The notes under the pieces were generated by a model. It ran no database searches and had not been told where the DNA came from. It saw only the letters and a program-made list of their open reading frames with translations. Below are positions 11,195 through 23,165 of a stretch of DNA of 64,000 nt, in pieces. Each line of letters starts with the position of its first letter. The first letter of the stretch is position 1. Both the position numbers and the translations under genes were made by a program. This DNA is from Lycorma delicatula (Eukaryota > Arthropoda > Insecta > Hemiptera > Fulgoridae), in contig NC_134455.1 in NCBI RefSeq assembly GCF_047948215.1, positions 321,090,147 to 321,154,146 of the forward strand. The letters are read 5' to 3'.

Positions 11195-12917
11195 CTAACC
11201 CTCAGAGCCATACAGAGTACGAGCAGCCATCACTATATAAAACTTCATTTGAGTCTCATTCAATGTTCTCCTTATTGTTCCACAAATGACTTGAAATCTA
11301 GAGATCTTCTTATCAGAATCTCTATCATTCTTGTAAGAAACATCACAGCCTAGGTAATTAAAATGAGACACCTGTTCAAGAATCTTATCTCCGAGAACGA
11401 TTTTTGATTTAACAGGAAACTTTCCGAGAAATGCCATGACTTTGTCTTTGTCAGGGATATATTCATATTATACTGAGAGCTTAAACCATTCAGATAGAAG
11501 AACAAAGCCCTCTCCCAATCATATTCTGTTATTTGAAGGATTACCTGATCATCCACAAATAAGATTTTATTGATGGATACATCAGGGTTTATTTGTATCC
11601 CTTTGCTTATTGAACTCTTCCATTTTCTACACATCTCATCTATATATATATATATATATATATATGCATATTAAACAAAGAGGGAGAAAGAGGACAACCC
11701 TGCCATACACCTCTATTTATCACAACCTCCTCAGTCACCCGCCCACCACAGACAATTACTACTGATGTCTTTGCATGCATACTTCTAATCACACTTATTA
11801 AATTTTGTGGAACCCCTTTTTTCATCATGATGTGCCATAATTTTCCTTTGAGTACCCTATCATAGTCTACAAAACAAAGATGTGTCTCCAAATTAAACTA
11901 TACTCCTTTTGCAATGATCTGTTGAAGAGAAAAAATCGTCCATGCATGACCAGCCTCTCCGAAAACCTACCTGGTCCTTCATTAAAACTACCTCCAAAAT
12001 ACTTTGCAGTCTACAATTGACAATACTGCTTTATAACTTATAGCAGGTGCATAAAAACCTTATCCCTCTGTAAATCTCTACCAAATTTCTATCTCCTCTC
12101 TTAAAAAGGGATATCACTTTGGCTATTTTCCACTCTTTAGGGATATTTGAACTCATCAAACACATATTAAGTAAGTGAAAGAGGCGCAGCATAAATAATG
12201 TGCTTCCATACTTCAAGAGCTCTGAGTTAATACCATTTACTCCTACTGCCTTTTTGTTTTTTGTTGTTTTCAAAGCATTTTCCAATTCTTTCATTTCTAT
12301 CAAATCAATATCAACTCTCGTTTTAGTAGGTTCTGAGTTTTATATTGTAGATCCCTTATACCACAAGTCTTTGTAATGTTCTATCCATTCTTCCTTATCT
12401 ATAATATCCAGTGTCGCTTTATCTTTCTTTGAGCTATTTAGATGTTTCATAGCCAATTTTATAGCCAATTGTTTGTCTGCCATGTACATCCTTCTCCAAC
12501 ATAGACAAAACCTGTCCCACAATTTCTGATGAGCTCTTCTCACTATGATTTTAGCATAATTCCTTTTAATTCTATACTGTTCTTGTGTTCTGTCTGAAGG
12601 ATTCTGTATCACAGCTTTATATGCCTTCCTTTTATCTCCTATTGCCTCTTGTATCTCGTCGTCCCACAACTTCACACTCTTCCTACATCTATATTTTTTT
12701 TGGTTTTCGCTGCTGTTTCATAGGCTATCTCGCTCACTGCACCCCTTAAATTTTTCCATTCTTCATCTACATCATCCATTGTTGGGATTTCTGCGAGTAG
12801 TTGTGTCAACCTTCGCTGATACATAAAACCAATACTTTTTTCCTGGAGCAAATACACTTGAAAGATCTCATCTGGCATATCTCTTCTTGCTGCTAATCTA
12901 CTCCTCCACCTTGCCAA
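11195..12917 (-). pseudogene. Minus-strand LINE: reverse transcriptase remnant
   Basis: Pieces at 12917-12672, 12675-12340, 12303-12031, 11891-11640, 11634-11350 and 11437-11195 cover the linker and RT. Motifs include KKAVGVNGINSELLKYG (pre-fingers), WKIAKVISLFKRGDR, GVWQGCPLSPSLFNM, and FVDDQVIL where family members have FADD. Its final part has the FNYLGCDVSYKND and RTLYGSE motifs. At least five frame breaks and an AT microsatellite interrupt it. Confidence 0.87.
11640..11666. repeat. (AT)n microsatellite inside LINE RT region
   Basis: Uninterrupted TA dinucleotides that split the RT reading frame between the QGCPLSP and FVDD motifs. Confidence 0.9.
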
Positions 12918-13063
12918 TAGCTCTATCTCAAAAACAACCAGGTAATGATCACTATTAATGTCACTTCCTTTTTACACCCGTGTCACATACCTGTGGAGCT
13001 ATTTTCTTATTGGCAATGAAATAATCAATTAAGGACCTATAGCCCCTTGCGCATCACATGTAC

Positions 13064-13889
13064 TTATGCATGTCTTTTTTTTCTAAAATATGTATTAGTG
13101 ATCTTCAGCTCATTGTATGTTGTAAAATCTCTTAGCTGTTTCCCATTTTCATTCAAGCAAGGCCCACCAAAACATCCTAAGACATTTGGAACTGGATCGT
13201 TATCTAATCTAGCATTCAGGCCTCCCACTATTATCAAAAAGTCTGAATGATATTTATTTACTTGAATTTGGGGGTGTTCATAGAATTCTTCTGTTTCCTT
13301 TTTTCTTCCGCTCTTCAGGTGCATATATGCCAATTACTGTCAGGTAACCTCAATCTATTTTCAAGCATACAGTGATTATCCTTTCATTAATAAAGATATA
13401 ATTTTGAATATGTTTCTTCCACTTCGTATCCACAAGCACTGCAACACCACAAAAAGCTCTTTTGCCTTGCTCAACGCCACTATACATCAATGTATAACCC
13501 TCCAGATCCTTTGTGTCCTTGAGCTTCTTCTTTGTTTCTGTCACAATTGCAATGTTCACCTTGCATTCCTTCAATTGATGAACCAATTCCACTTCTTTGT
13601 TATTCAAACCTCTAACATTCCACGTCCCCAAAATAATTCTGTCCTTTAATCCAAAACCTTTACTCTTTTTTGAACCAGATTTGTGTTTATCCATAATCCT
13701 GTCCAGTTTATTTTCCTTTTGAAACTTGTGAGTAATTCTCAATTCCCTGAAGACACTACCAATGCCTTGCAGGGTAGTCCAGTGATGGGGCTGCCATCTT
13801 AAAGCCTCTGAACTTGCTCTGGGATTAAAATTTGGAGTCCCACCTCCTAGGCTCTTCCACCTTCCCTGCAGTTGGAAATTTCTTCCCAA
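13064..13889 (-). pseudogene. Minus-strand LINE: endonuclease remnant
   Basis: Frames 13889-13350 and 13333-13064 encode an AP-like endonuclease. The first has LGTWNVRGLNNKEVELVHQL and the catalytic-Glu motif IAIVTETKKK; the second has FLIIVGGLNARLDND, where the usual GDFNAR Asp is replaced by Gly. A frameshift separates them near 13340. The endonuclease then decays toward 12920. Confidence 0.85.
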
Positions 13890-14057
13890 CCACCGTCGAA
13901 GTCATTGACCATTCAGTTTTTGTTTCACAGTCACTATTTTATTTTGCCAGTATCCCCTGGCTCAAATCTTATCGAACCAGTGAGCGTCCCTGATTCCCAC
14001 AGGACGTGCTCGATAGAGGTAACTGCCAACTCCCTGCATGGCTCTTTTAAAACTTAT

Positions 14058-15289
14058 AATTAAAAATATTTTTATAAAATTAAAAATTATTTTATAATAT
14101 CAAAAAAAATAAATGATTGTAAGTCAAAGTTCATTCTGTACTCTTACTATTTTCTACAGTTTCTGCACCGCCTGTTATGTAAAGCACTCATACTACAAGA
14201 CAACATAACTAATTTATTTAACTTACTCAATATCCTCAAATCCTTTAATAAAAAATAAACAGTTTTACACATTTGTGCAGAGGTATGTTGTACTTGACCA
14301 GGTCTTTCTTTTTAATGAGATACCCGTGGATCTTTGCTGGATTTTATTGCAATCGAATCTCCCTTGTACACCTATCCAGTGGCAGTTCTAAAATTCAGTA
14401 AATTTTCGCCACACGTTGACTTTAAAAACTCATTGGACCGCTTGACTAACGGAGTCAGATGAATAGTGGTTGAAACTGAATCGTACTATTCCTTGATACC
14501 TACGTCTTTCGGGAAGTTTTTGTCCCGTACTTCAATTGAATGGGTTTGAGAGCGCATACGATATCTCTCAATTATTTTCTTTTAAGCGGGTTAGCGAATG
14601 CGTATTTTGAAAAACAATTTAAGAGCGTGAATATATACCTCAATAAGCTCTACAATATTTTATATTTCTACCAGGCACTGATATAATTTATCTATACCTT
14701 TCAGTTCTACTGGTCCTTAAGGAAAGCGTCTATACAACTCTTTCGTTATATTTTTTTCATGTTTGTGTTCGAATATGAAATGAAATATCTAAAACTAAAC
14801 TTAAATATATTAACAGTCAATGTGCAAATCAGAACACAAAATTCTATAGAACTCGAAAGTTATTTATTGACTCAAATGTCTGTTATATCCATTAAGGATA
14901 TGATACGAGATAATTCCTTTCGAAATTAAGAACTAAATATATTATAGAAATAAGTTAGCAAGTTTGATTAAATTAACCAGAAGTAAATATTGTAGTGAGA
15001 CAAGAGTTTTCGGGAATTCTAATTAATGGTAAATGTAGGAAGTCGAATAAACTATGTAATAACATAGATATATTTAATACCTTAGATGGTTTTAAACGAT
15101 TGTGCAGAAAATTTAATAAAAAAAAGGCTAAAAAAATAGTACTAACAATTAGAGAACTTGACCAATTTCCTGAACATCCAATACTTGGTGGAATCTTTAG
15201 TTTAGACTTATTTAAATTAATATTAAGTGAGTGTATAATGTATTAAAATATTTTACCAATCAGAAAGATCCGAGCTAGGATGGTATATC
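14058..15289. other. Serpin intron, mostly unrecognised
   Basis: AT-rich. A plus-strand open frame at 14995-15246 (83 codons, Lys/Asn-rich) directly precedes a decayed RT and may be upstream sequence of the same element, but it has no motif I can name. Nothing else seen. Confidence 0.4.
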
Positions 15290-16230
15290 CGACAATGGTT
15301 TGAAAATTATAAGCTAATCTAATGGCAGAAATTTTTAATCTCTATTTTGCTGCAGGGTATTTCCCCAACCACTTTAAGAATGCCACAAACAATTCCTGTA
15401 TGCTATATAAGAGAGAATATAAAAATTTATTTTGAAATTATCGACCCATACTATGTTCCTTTTCAAAATAATGAAAAAGTTGGTAAGACAAGATTTATAA
15501 ATTATCTAGATGAACATTAAATGCTAAACAAAAACTAGTTTGGATTCCAAAACTGAATGACAAATTTATAAAAGATTTAAGGGTAATGTTAAGTCTGGTA
15601 ATATTTCTGAATCTGGCCCAGGTCTTTGGTAGATGACCTCTACCACAAAAAATAATGATCACTATACTAAAACACATAGGTATTAAGGGAAATAAACATA
15701 AGTCTTTTCTGGAATTACCTTACTGGTCAAAGTTAAGTTGTGAGGTCCAAAAATCTAGAAATTAGCCTAGGGATGGTGGCCTCTCAGTTGTCCCTGGGCC
15801 ACTCTCAGGTGTATTCTCTTTGTGTTGTATGTAAAAAATCTTCCCAATATGCTTAAGACAATTAAACGTAGTAAACTGATCTGCTTTGCCAATGATATTC
15901 TTTCATTTTTCATGCATTATCATGGGTAGACATTTTATCAAATTTCAGCCATGAATTATTAAATTTAAAGCAAGATTAAATTAGCCAGATTTAAATTTTG
16001 ATAAGAATTTTAATTTTTCAGAAAATTGATCTTTGGCTCAAAAATAGTAGTATAGCTTTAAACAAGAGTGAAACAAAATCTCTAACATTTAACCTGACAA
16101 AAAGAGAGGTAAAATTAAATAAGTTTTGCCTTAACACCAACACAAATTTTCTATGTGTATCCTGAAATGAAACAGTTTGCAGCATCTTAACAAATATTTA
16201 CATATGACATTTAATGAACATTTACTTTGG
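15290..16230 (+). pseudogene. Jockey/CR1-like reverse transcriptase remnant
   Basis: Heavily decayed, but in consecutive order over several frames it shows LMAEIFNLYFAAGYFPNHFK near 15315-15375, a YRPI(L)-like motif with FSK near 15440-15475, a RFINYLDEH motif near 15490-15520 followed by NxFGFQ, a LKHIGIKGNKHK motif near 15668-15705, a degenerate QGS/GPL segment near 15780-15815, and CFANDI (for the usual FADD) near 15882-15896. WLKNSSIALNKSETKSLTFN near 16033-16090 and FLCVS-like text near 16150 complete the order expected for the RT. Many stops; no ends recognised. Confidence 0.72.
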
Positions 16231-17851
16231 GTGGGACATGTTAATATCATTACCAACACGGACATATTAGTTTTTTATTTTGTTCACCTTTGAACACAGT
16301 TTTTTAATAATCTTTTATCCCAATTTTTACCAAAATCTTGAGGTCCAAAGTTCAAGGATTACCCTTTTGGTAATGACTGTTATGACTCTTATTGGCAATG
16401 AATGGAAAATTTACCGGCAGTGTGTAATAATGATGATTTAACAAAATTCTTTTACAATAAAAACTGCTTGTAAAACTGCTTGTTAAACTGGCTTGTAATA
16501 AATTGAAATTATTAGTTTTTACAAATAGATATAAATGATAGATTTTAGTGTTCAATCTAATTTTAAAATATTTGCATTTAGACAAACTAAAAATTGATAA
16601 TCTGAGACAAAATTATTCTGAGCAGAATATTCAACATAACGTTGTTCTAACATTTTTGTTTTAACTGATTTACTTGTTTGCACAATGATTTTCAAATCTA
16701 CCAAAATAAATGTCGTAGATAGCTTTACGTAACTTTAAATCTAGAGATCTCTCTCAGTAGACGTGAACAATATCTTCACATCAATAATTAGGGGTTAGAC
16801 AAAAAAATGAAACAGTTTTAGTAAAAGTGAACTCATGTATGCATACCTGGTTTATCAAACCTGTAAATAATGTACAAGTCTCATTACATTGTTATGTAGT
16901 GCCCCAAAAGATTTGTAGTTTGGGGTTATTTTTGTATCGTTCATTCTAGCAAGATCTTATTCTACTTAAAAATACACTTACCAATGCATTTAACATCATC
17001 AGTGTCAAGCAAAAATATTATGGTTCCAGAGGGTTGCATTTATGAACATGATCTTGCAATGAAACAAGTGATATATTGAATTGCTGAATATAATAATAAA
17101 GAAATGATCTTCAGACAGATGTAACTGATAAAATATTTTAATTAAAAACAAAAAAAATTGAGTTCATAATTAGAGACTGATTAACTGAAGTGAGAAGCCA
17201 TTTTATCAAGTAATTTTCTGAAGTATGATGTCAATTTGATCTTGACATTCTACAAGAGAAACAATAATAGAAATATTAGGAAACTAAAACCAGTAAGATA
17301 AACAATGAAATAACTGCATTGATACAGAAAAAATGTATTACGTGTTATACATTAGCTTTTCATTACCTATGGAACTATATCAATGAAAAATATAATCACA
17401 ACTGATGACCACCAGTTTTAGTTGTAGGTTTATCTGTGGCCAGTTAACAGGTCATTGAGAAAGTGGTTGTAGACAGAACCGAGGGACTGACTACAATACT
17501 AGTACCATCAAATTGCAGATGTCTTTTACAACAATGGGAGAAACTTTCCTCTAAACTAGCATAAAGTTTCAAATTTATATCCTGTATAGTTAAAATTTTG
17601 TCATTAACAGAAAAGTAGAACATCGGATACAAGTTCAAAAATTAAAAGTTATCAGCATTAAAAAAAAAGATTACTTCCTTTTCTCAGGAAATATTTACTA
17701 TGCACTCAAAATATTTTCAAATTATTTCTATTGTTTTCTGAGATATCATGGAAGAAATGTTAAGAATTTTAACTTAATTTTTTTATAATCTTTGTAGTTA
17801 TTATAACAGAATTATTGAACTGTATTTATAAATTGAAAATTTATGTTTTAG
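16231..17851. other. Serpin intron, AT-rich, no gene recognised
   Basis: No domain-bearing frame on either strand. The first few hundred bases may still be tail of the decayed LINE at 15290-16230. Ends at a TTTTAG acceptor at 17851. Confidence 0.5.
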
Positions 17852-18060
17852 GATCTATTACTGAAAATACAGTATCTGTATTAGTAAATACAATTCACTT
17901 CAAAGCTCAGTGGATTCATCCTTTTGCCAGAACATCTAAAAAAAACTTTCATGGATTTGATGGAAATAATAAAATAGATATGATGTACATTTCAGATGTT
18001 AAATTACGATATAAAAATGATGATGAACTAAATGCTCAGTTACTGGAGGTGCCATATGAG
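17852..18060 (+). CDS. serpin exon 3 of those visible (strand 3A and s4C-s3C region)
   Basis: 209 bp, entering in phase 1 (completing a Gly codon with the previous exon) and ending in phase 0 at GAG|GTAAAT. It encodes VLVNTIHFKAQWIHPFARTS, matching the strand 3A serpin consensus N-A-x-Y-F-K-G-x-W-x-x-P-F, followed by a DMMYISDVKLRYKNDDELNAQLLEVPYE stretch that matches the s4C/s3C/s1B region (M-M-Y-x-x-x-x-F-x-Y then A-Q-x-L-E-L-P-Y). The plus-strand frame reads through from 17815 only because the intron end happens to be open. Confidence 0.94.
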
Positions 18061-20919
18061 GTAAATTATATTCTACAAAATCTAAATCTAGAGAGAACCT
18101 GTGAATTTCATGATCATCTAGTATCTTTTTAGAAGATTCAAAAAGAACAGCTCCTACATTTTCATGTCTTTTATAAATGACGTTTTATTCTAGATCAACA
18201 ATAAAACTCACTAAAACTAGATTGAAATATTACTACCTATTAATTTTATGCTAAAATAAAACCGTCAATGTTCTTATGTTTTATAAAGAAAACAAAAAAA
18301 AGTTATAAACAATTTTTTATGTAATTAGTAAAAAAACGAATTAAAAATATGCCTATTAAATTACATATGATGAAATAAATACATTATAAATATACACAAG
18401 AGATGAGTAAAGTAAAGAAGAAATACACAAGTAATCAATCACAAAAGTGCAGTGCAATAACACAAATTTAATTTTTGAATATTATAATATAGATGGGATG
18501 TCTAATGGAGTAACATGACAAAAATTGAATGAAGACAAGTGAAGAATGCGCTTTTTCTACGTAGGACAAGCAGGATGACATTTCAAACAAAATTCAATGT
18601 ATGCATAAAAGCCCTCTGTAACAATATAAACACAACCATTAATTCATAGAAATAAATCACCAAAATAATAAGGTTAACAACCACCTGTATATTACATAAT
18701 ATGATATTACGTATATTGATTTCATTAAATATCATAATCATGGTGATTGTAATAATGCAAACTTTTTCATAATGTGAAATAAATATTGCAACCTACGTGA
18801 TAAGTTAATTTAAATATTTTTCAAAGTTCTCATTTTTTAACAGCTGGTGTCACAGAAAGTATGTTAAAATTAACTTAAAAAATACCAAGGATAACAATGC
18901 TTGAATGTGTCAAAAACTGTTTTATTTTAGGATTAATTGAAATAAAAAGCCAAAATAATTATGATTCCTAAAACAGAATAATCTTCAACAGTTTATGAAA
19001 ATTTAAGAGCTGAAAATGTTGACCTATACTCAGAATTAACCCTAAAATAGTCATTCTAACCAATGAGGAGATGTACAGTTTTAAAGCCCATATTTTTCAG
19101 AAGAAAAGTGGAAATACGTGTAAAGATGAGAGGATTTTCAGAAAATTTCAACTCTGCTTATCAACAAATTACAGATGTCTATGGTTGTAAGCAATAATGT
19201 TGTTATTGAACTTGTTTTTTCTGGTAATAATTAAGTTAATAAAAACCGTGTAAATGGATTTTACAGAGCAAGACAAGAGGCTAAATTGTTGGCTAGTAGA
19301 TCAGAATTTTGTTGCAGAAGAAATATTAAAAATGTACAGTTTTGAAGTAAAAACAGTAATAACCCAAACTGTAGAAGGGATAAAGTAAAACTTTTTATTA
19401 CACCTTTTTACCCATAATATTTATTTTATGCATTCTCTTAGCCTCAGCACACCCCTTACATTCACTATATATTCATTAACAATGGTTGTTTTATTATACA
19501 GCCCACCACTTTGTTCACTTTTTTTACAAGATTGTGGCACACAAATTTGTTTCTTTTTTTATTTATCTTCAACCCTTCTCACTTTACATTCTCTCAACCT
19601 AACCAGTTTTGAAATTTTCTTATAATGTTTATAATGCTACATTTCAAAATCCTCCATTTGGCTATCTACTGTCTATGTTTTGATCTCATAAAGTTCTATA
19701 ATTCATAATCATAAAAAATATTCTAAAAGAAAACATGGTTTAGTGTTGCAGTATTGAAAAAATGCTATGTAAAATCCAGAAGTAAAACTAGTTATTATTT
19801 TCAAGAGAATATTTTTAATCTGTAGCAGTTTATTTAGTATGTAATTCTTTTTAATTTAGAGTGATTATTATTACAAACCAGACAAAGTGAAATCTAGGAC
19901 CCATTCTTTAGAAATTAATAAAGCCTCTTGAATAGGTTATATTATAATTAGTGATCTAAATATAATCACACCCATATGAAATATCACAACTCATATTTAA
20001 TATTATATGAAATATAACACAGTAATTAGATAAGTTAATCTTACCATATTAATTTCCAATTTTTTATTTTCATGGGATCCCACACTTTACTATTCCCAGA
20101 TTTTATTCAGAAACCAGTAATAATATGAACAAACATGAAATATTATGTCAATTTATGTGTTTCAGATAAAAAAAAAAGCAATATATTAATTAATAATATA
20201 TTAGATTTGTAAATAAATGTGGCTAGATTTAATGAATTAGAGGAAGTTAATTCAAAAGAGAAAGTGGTTTTCCAATTTAAACATTTATATCTGTTAATTG
20301 AAGAAGGGAATTCCTTTCAGACTGCTGAAATAGTTAAAAGTAAGAAATGTTATAATATTTTATACAGTGAATCTAAGGAGAAATATCAAAAGGCATAAAA
20401 ATAGCAAATAGTGGAATTTCTTCCAAATTTAATTAATCACATCAGTGTGGGTAAGACAGTATAGAATATAGATAGCAAAAAATGCTAGCCTAAGAAAAAT
20501 ACTTTAAGACCTACTCAGGTTTACATTCAAACCTGTAATTTATTGCATCTGTCAGTATTTCTTTTGGTTATTAGCCTTTGATTTCTCTGAGATTAATGAT
20601 GCCCATTACACAGATCATGTAGTGAAAACCCTTAGCCTGTTACTTAAGGGCAAACTTCCATCTGAATTTCAACGAGCAGATTGTCACAGTATTCACTTAT
20701 CAATTTTTCCTTCATTTTTTTCTGTAAGCCTAGAGTAGAGTATTTGTTATTCTTGAGAAAGTTTTGCTTTTTATACGAGTTACATGTTAATTAGTTGTGG
20801 CACCAAAATAACATGAATTGCAGCAGTTCAGTTACCTTTCAAGGTCTAATTACAGTAAAATGTTTTCCCCAAAATATTTCTAACCTTATTGATTTCTAAT
20901 TTAATGTTATTGATTTCAG
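18061..20919. other. Serpin intron, no gene or element recognised
   Basis: 2.86 kb of AT-rich sequence between donor GTAAAT and acceptor TTTCAG. No transposon motif, RNA gene or plausible exon was recognised on either strand. Confidence 0.55.
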
Positions 20920-21126
20920 GGAGGATTTAAATTTTTAATTATACTTCCAAACAAAAAGAAGGGGCTAATACGTGTTGAAAAGAAACTAAAATCAAAATCA
21001 AGAGCAAAACAAAACTCTTCTGCTTTAATTGAAGCATTTCGTTATATACAGGAAGATGAAGTTGATTTATTCCTTCCAAAATTCAAGCTTGAACAAAGCC
21101 ATGAGCTGGAAGATATCTTAAAAACA
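20920..21126 (+). CDS. serpin exon 4 of those visible (strands 2B/3B to helix H)
   Basis: 69 codons, phase 0 at both ends, acceptor TTTCAG and donor ACA|GTAACA. It begins GGFKFLIILPN, the s2B/s3B consensus (x-x-S-M-x-I-x-L-P-N), and ends VDLFLPKFKLEQSHELEDILKT, the s2C/s6A consensus L-P-K-F-x-x-E-x-x-x-x-L-x-x-x-L. The middle is unusually basic (nine Lys or Arg in the 20 residues after LPN). The donor is placed at GTAACA because it joins the next exon as LKT-MGLNTIF, matching the family L-x-x-M-G-x-x-x-x-F. A further downstream donor would add residues that do not fit the family. Confidence 0.9.
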
Positions 21127-21229
21127 GTAACAGTTCAAACAATATTTATAAATATATATTATATAATTTGCAATGCAATATATTGTAAATAATATTTTAC
21201 ATATAATTTTTTATATTATGTTTATATAC

Positions 21230-21725
21230 AAGGTGTCCGAAAAAAGTATTCCTTGGTTTTAAATAAAATTTTATTTATTACACTTATAATTACAAATGTA
21301 TAAGTTTTGTTACATGAAAATACAAAATGCAGTCTAACAGGGTCGTTACAAATTGAACGCATGGCTTATCGTTAAGTTTAATTTTATAGAATTAATAAGT
21401 ATGGGGTTTCAATCTCTTGCAAACATCATGGACGGTCCTTTTAGGAATATATAGTTGATGATTAACATTATGTATGAACTGAACTTTATGGGCTTCGTTG
21501 GAAAGACAGCTAATTTTTTTCTGTTTTCCGCACATGTGTTAGGCCTACCTGGCGAGTGTCCTTTTAAGACGCTTTCAGTTTCCAAAACCTATCACACCAC
21601 TTAAGTATCCTTTTGTCACTGGGAGAATTTCTTCAATTGACTCGAGTATGATTTCTTTCTACGACAGTCACTGACTTTGTTTCCACAGTACAAAAGCGTC
21701 ACCACACTCTCTCTTATGGTGACCT
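21230..21725 (-). pseudogene. Mariner-like (DUF4817 type) transposase fragment with terminal motif
   Basis: On the minus strand, broken frames read like the N-terminal half of a DUF4817 transposase: VLWK near 21690, a DRFWKLKAS-like segment near 21570-21600, then SCLSNEAHKVQFIHNVNHQLYIPKRTVHDVCKRLK near 21410-21520. The last part is the helix-turn-helix that precedes the catalytic core. At the low-coordinate end, ACAAGGTGTCCGAAAAAAGT (21229-21248) resembles an element terminus. The catalytic domain is absent, so this is a deleted internal derivative. It lies in the serpin intron just after exon 4. Confidence 0.7.
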
Positions 21726-21767
21726 CATGGTATTGAAGTCTGTGCTCACAACAGCTTGGCCTGTATA

Positions 21768-21965
21768 CCAATCTTCTTTCTTTCTTTTCCTGTTTAGCCT
21801 CCGGTAACTACCGTTTATAGATAATTCTTCAGAGGATGAATGAAGATGATATGTATGAGTGTAAATTTAGTGTAGTCTTGTACATTCTCAGTTCGACCAT
21901 TCCTGAGATGTGTGGTTAATTGAAACCCAACCACCAAAGAACACCGGTATCCACGATCTAGTATA
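21768..21965 (-). mobile_element. tRNA-derived SINE, 5'-truncated
   Basis: Its minus strand matches the SINE at 29430-29606 along the body: TTCTTTGGTGGTTGGGTTTCAATTAACCACACAT, a CTGAGA-TGTACAAG segment, a CATACATATCAT-CATTCATCCTCTGAA segment, and an AAACAGGAAAAGAAAGAAAG tail. The tRNA-like head is missing; the body starts at about 21965. Confidence 0.8.
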
Positions 21966-21984
21966 CCAATCTAACGCAGCTGTT

Positions 21985-22560
21985 ATCTGACGGAGAATGT
22001 ATAACTTACAGGTGGCAATTAGTAACGCGTGACCGAGACATCAGACGAAGACTCGCGGCTGAGACAGGTAGCTTTATGTTTATTTTGTATACAGTTAAAC
22101 GGAGAGCATCTGTGAGAGAGAGAGACCATGACAAACGACGGCGGGGTGCTACACAGATAATGGGCAAGCGACCGTTCTTGAACCAGTTGTGTAGCGGAGT
22201 CGCAAGAAATTAGCACATAGTTTGAGGTTAATTGGTAGATGCAAATTTTTTATTGAAGAGAGAATCTTCTGATTAATTTAATCGAAGAAAATAGGCTCTA
22301 TATGATCCTCAAAATGAATCGTATAAACTTGTGTGCATTCCAGAATATATTTATTGTGCTACTATTTATTGCGGTGAAATTTAACAAAATAGCTATGTTA
22401 TTTTTTGTATTGATTTTTAAAAAAGATGAACAAAATTATCGTAAAATTGATTTATGTCTAGTTTATCCTGTTTATACGATTTTCTTGCCAAGAAACTGCA
22501 CCTGAATTTTAATTTAAAAAATCTTCCAATTGATCTCGCATTTCGAACCAGGTCCTGCTT
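21985..22560. other. Serpin intron, unrecognised, including a less AT-rich patch
   Basis: 22010-22210 is more GC-rich than its surroundings and contains a GAGAGAGA run, but carries no motif I can assign. The rest is AT-rich. Two short plus-strand open frames (22302-22505 and 22454-22660) show nothing recognisable. Confidence 0.4.
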
Positions 22561-22579
22561 CCAAAACCTTCCGCTCGAT

Positions 22580-23165
22580 TCAAAGATCGCATATTATTTC
22601 GGGGTGCTTTTCAGCATTGAACTGGAAAACAGATCGGGTAAAATTGCTATACTTGAGTAAAATATTCTGAAAACTTTTGGCAAACTTTTCTTTTTGGCAA
22701 TTCTTCTCGGATATGTCTTCTTCATCAATGTGGCTGTCTAATGCAAACGCTTCGTCGCCGATTAAAAAATGGTTTAACTTCGTATTAATTTCCGAAAAAT
22801 TCCTTGGTTCAGGAAAATTTAAATCGCCTGTTATAATTTTCTTTCCCATAGTAGATTTTCTGATAATTGCACTGTCACCTTCTCTGCCATAAGCACAGAC
22901 ATCCACTACCATAAATTTATAATTAGCGTCCACAATTGCTAAAAGTACAATTGAAAAGAATTTTTTGTGATTAGAATAAGAATAAGGAACCACTGTTTCC
23001 CAGTGCCTTTAAACAAAACATTACATTTGGACATACAGGAATGGAGGCCAATATCTACACCTATTTCTTCGGCTATAATATCAACATTCTCTCCTACAAG
23101 TGGTGCTTCCACCCCTGAACCACTTCAAGCAACGAATTTGTCAGTTCAGCAAGCGCCACGGCTAT
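22580..23165 (-). pseudogene. PIF/Harbinger transposase remnant
   Basis: A 137-codon open piece at 22993-22580 reads as the core of a Harbinger (DDE_Tnp_4) transposase: KKFFSIVLLAIVDANYKFMVVDV holds the first catalytic Asp, then AYGREGDSAIIRKS and LNFPEPRNF, and FLIGDEAFAL holds the second. Sequence up to about 23165 extends it upstream in other frames, with a K-x-x-G-N-S-G-S-L motif near 23000-23020. The C-terminal part with the final Glu is not seen. No PIF TIRs or 3-bp target duplication were identified. Confidence 0.8.

Larger units (their letters stand above)
10856..14042 (-). mobile_element. RTE-like LINE with 15-bp target site duplication
   Basis: A near-complete non-LTR element of about 3.2 kb on the minus strand. 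The 5' end is at about 14042 and the (GAA)n 3' tail at about 10856. It is bounded by an exact 15-bp duplication, TCTTTTAAAACTTAT, at 10841-10855 and 14043-14057. The 5' leader is followed by endonuclease, reverse transcriptase and a C-terminal region containing a WKDHVNRMVDKRFPRK-like stretch near 11000-11030. An (AT)n insertion sits in the RT part at 11640-11666. It is riddled with frameshifts and must be inactive. It belongs to a different subfamily from the LINEs at 1-2350 and 23944-26534. Confidence 0.93.

Noticed and set aside
21142..21180. Extending serpin exon 4 past 21126 (TVQTIFIN..)
   Set aside because: Read-through breaks the conserved LKT-MGLNTIF join and soon meets a stop.
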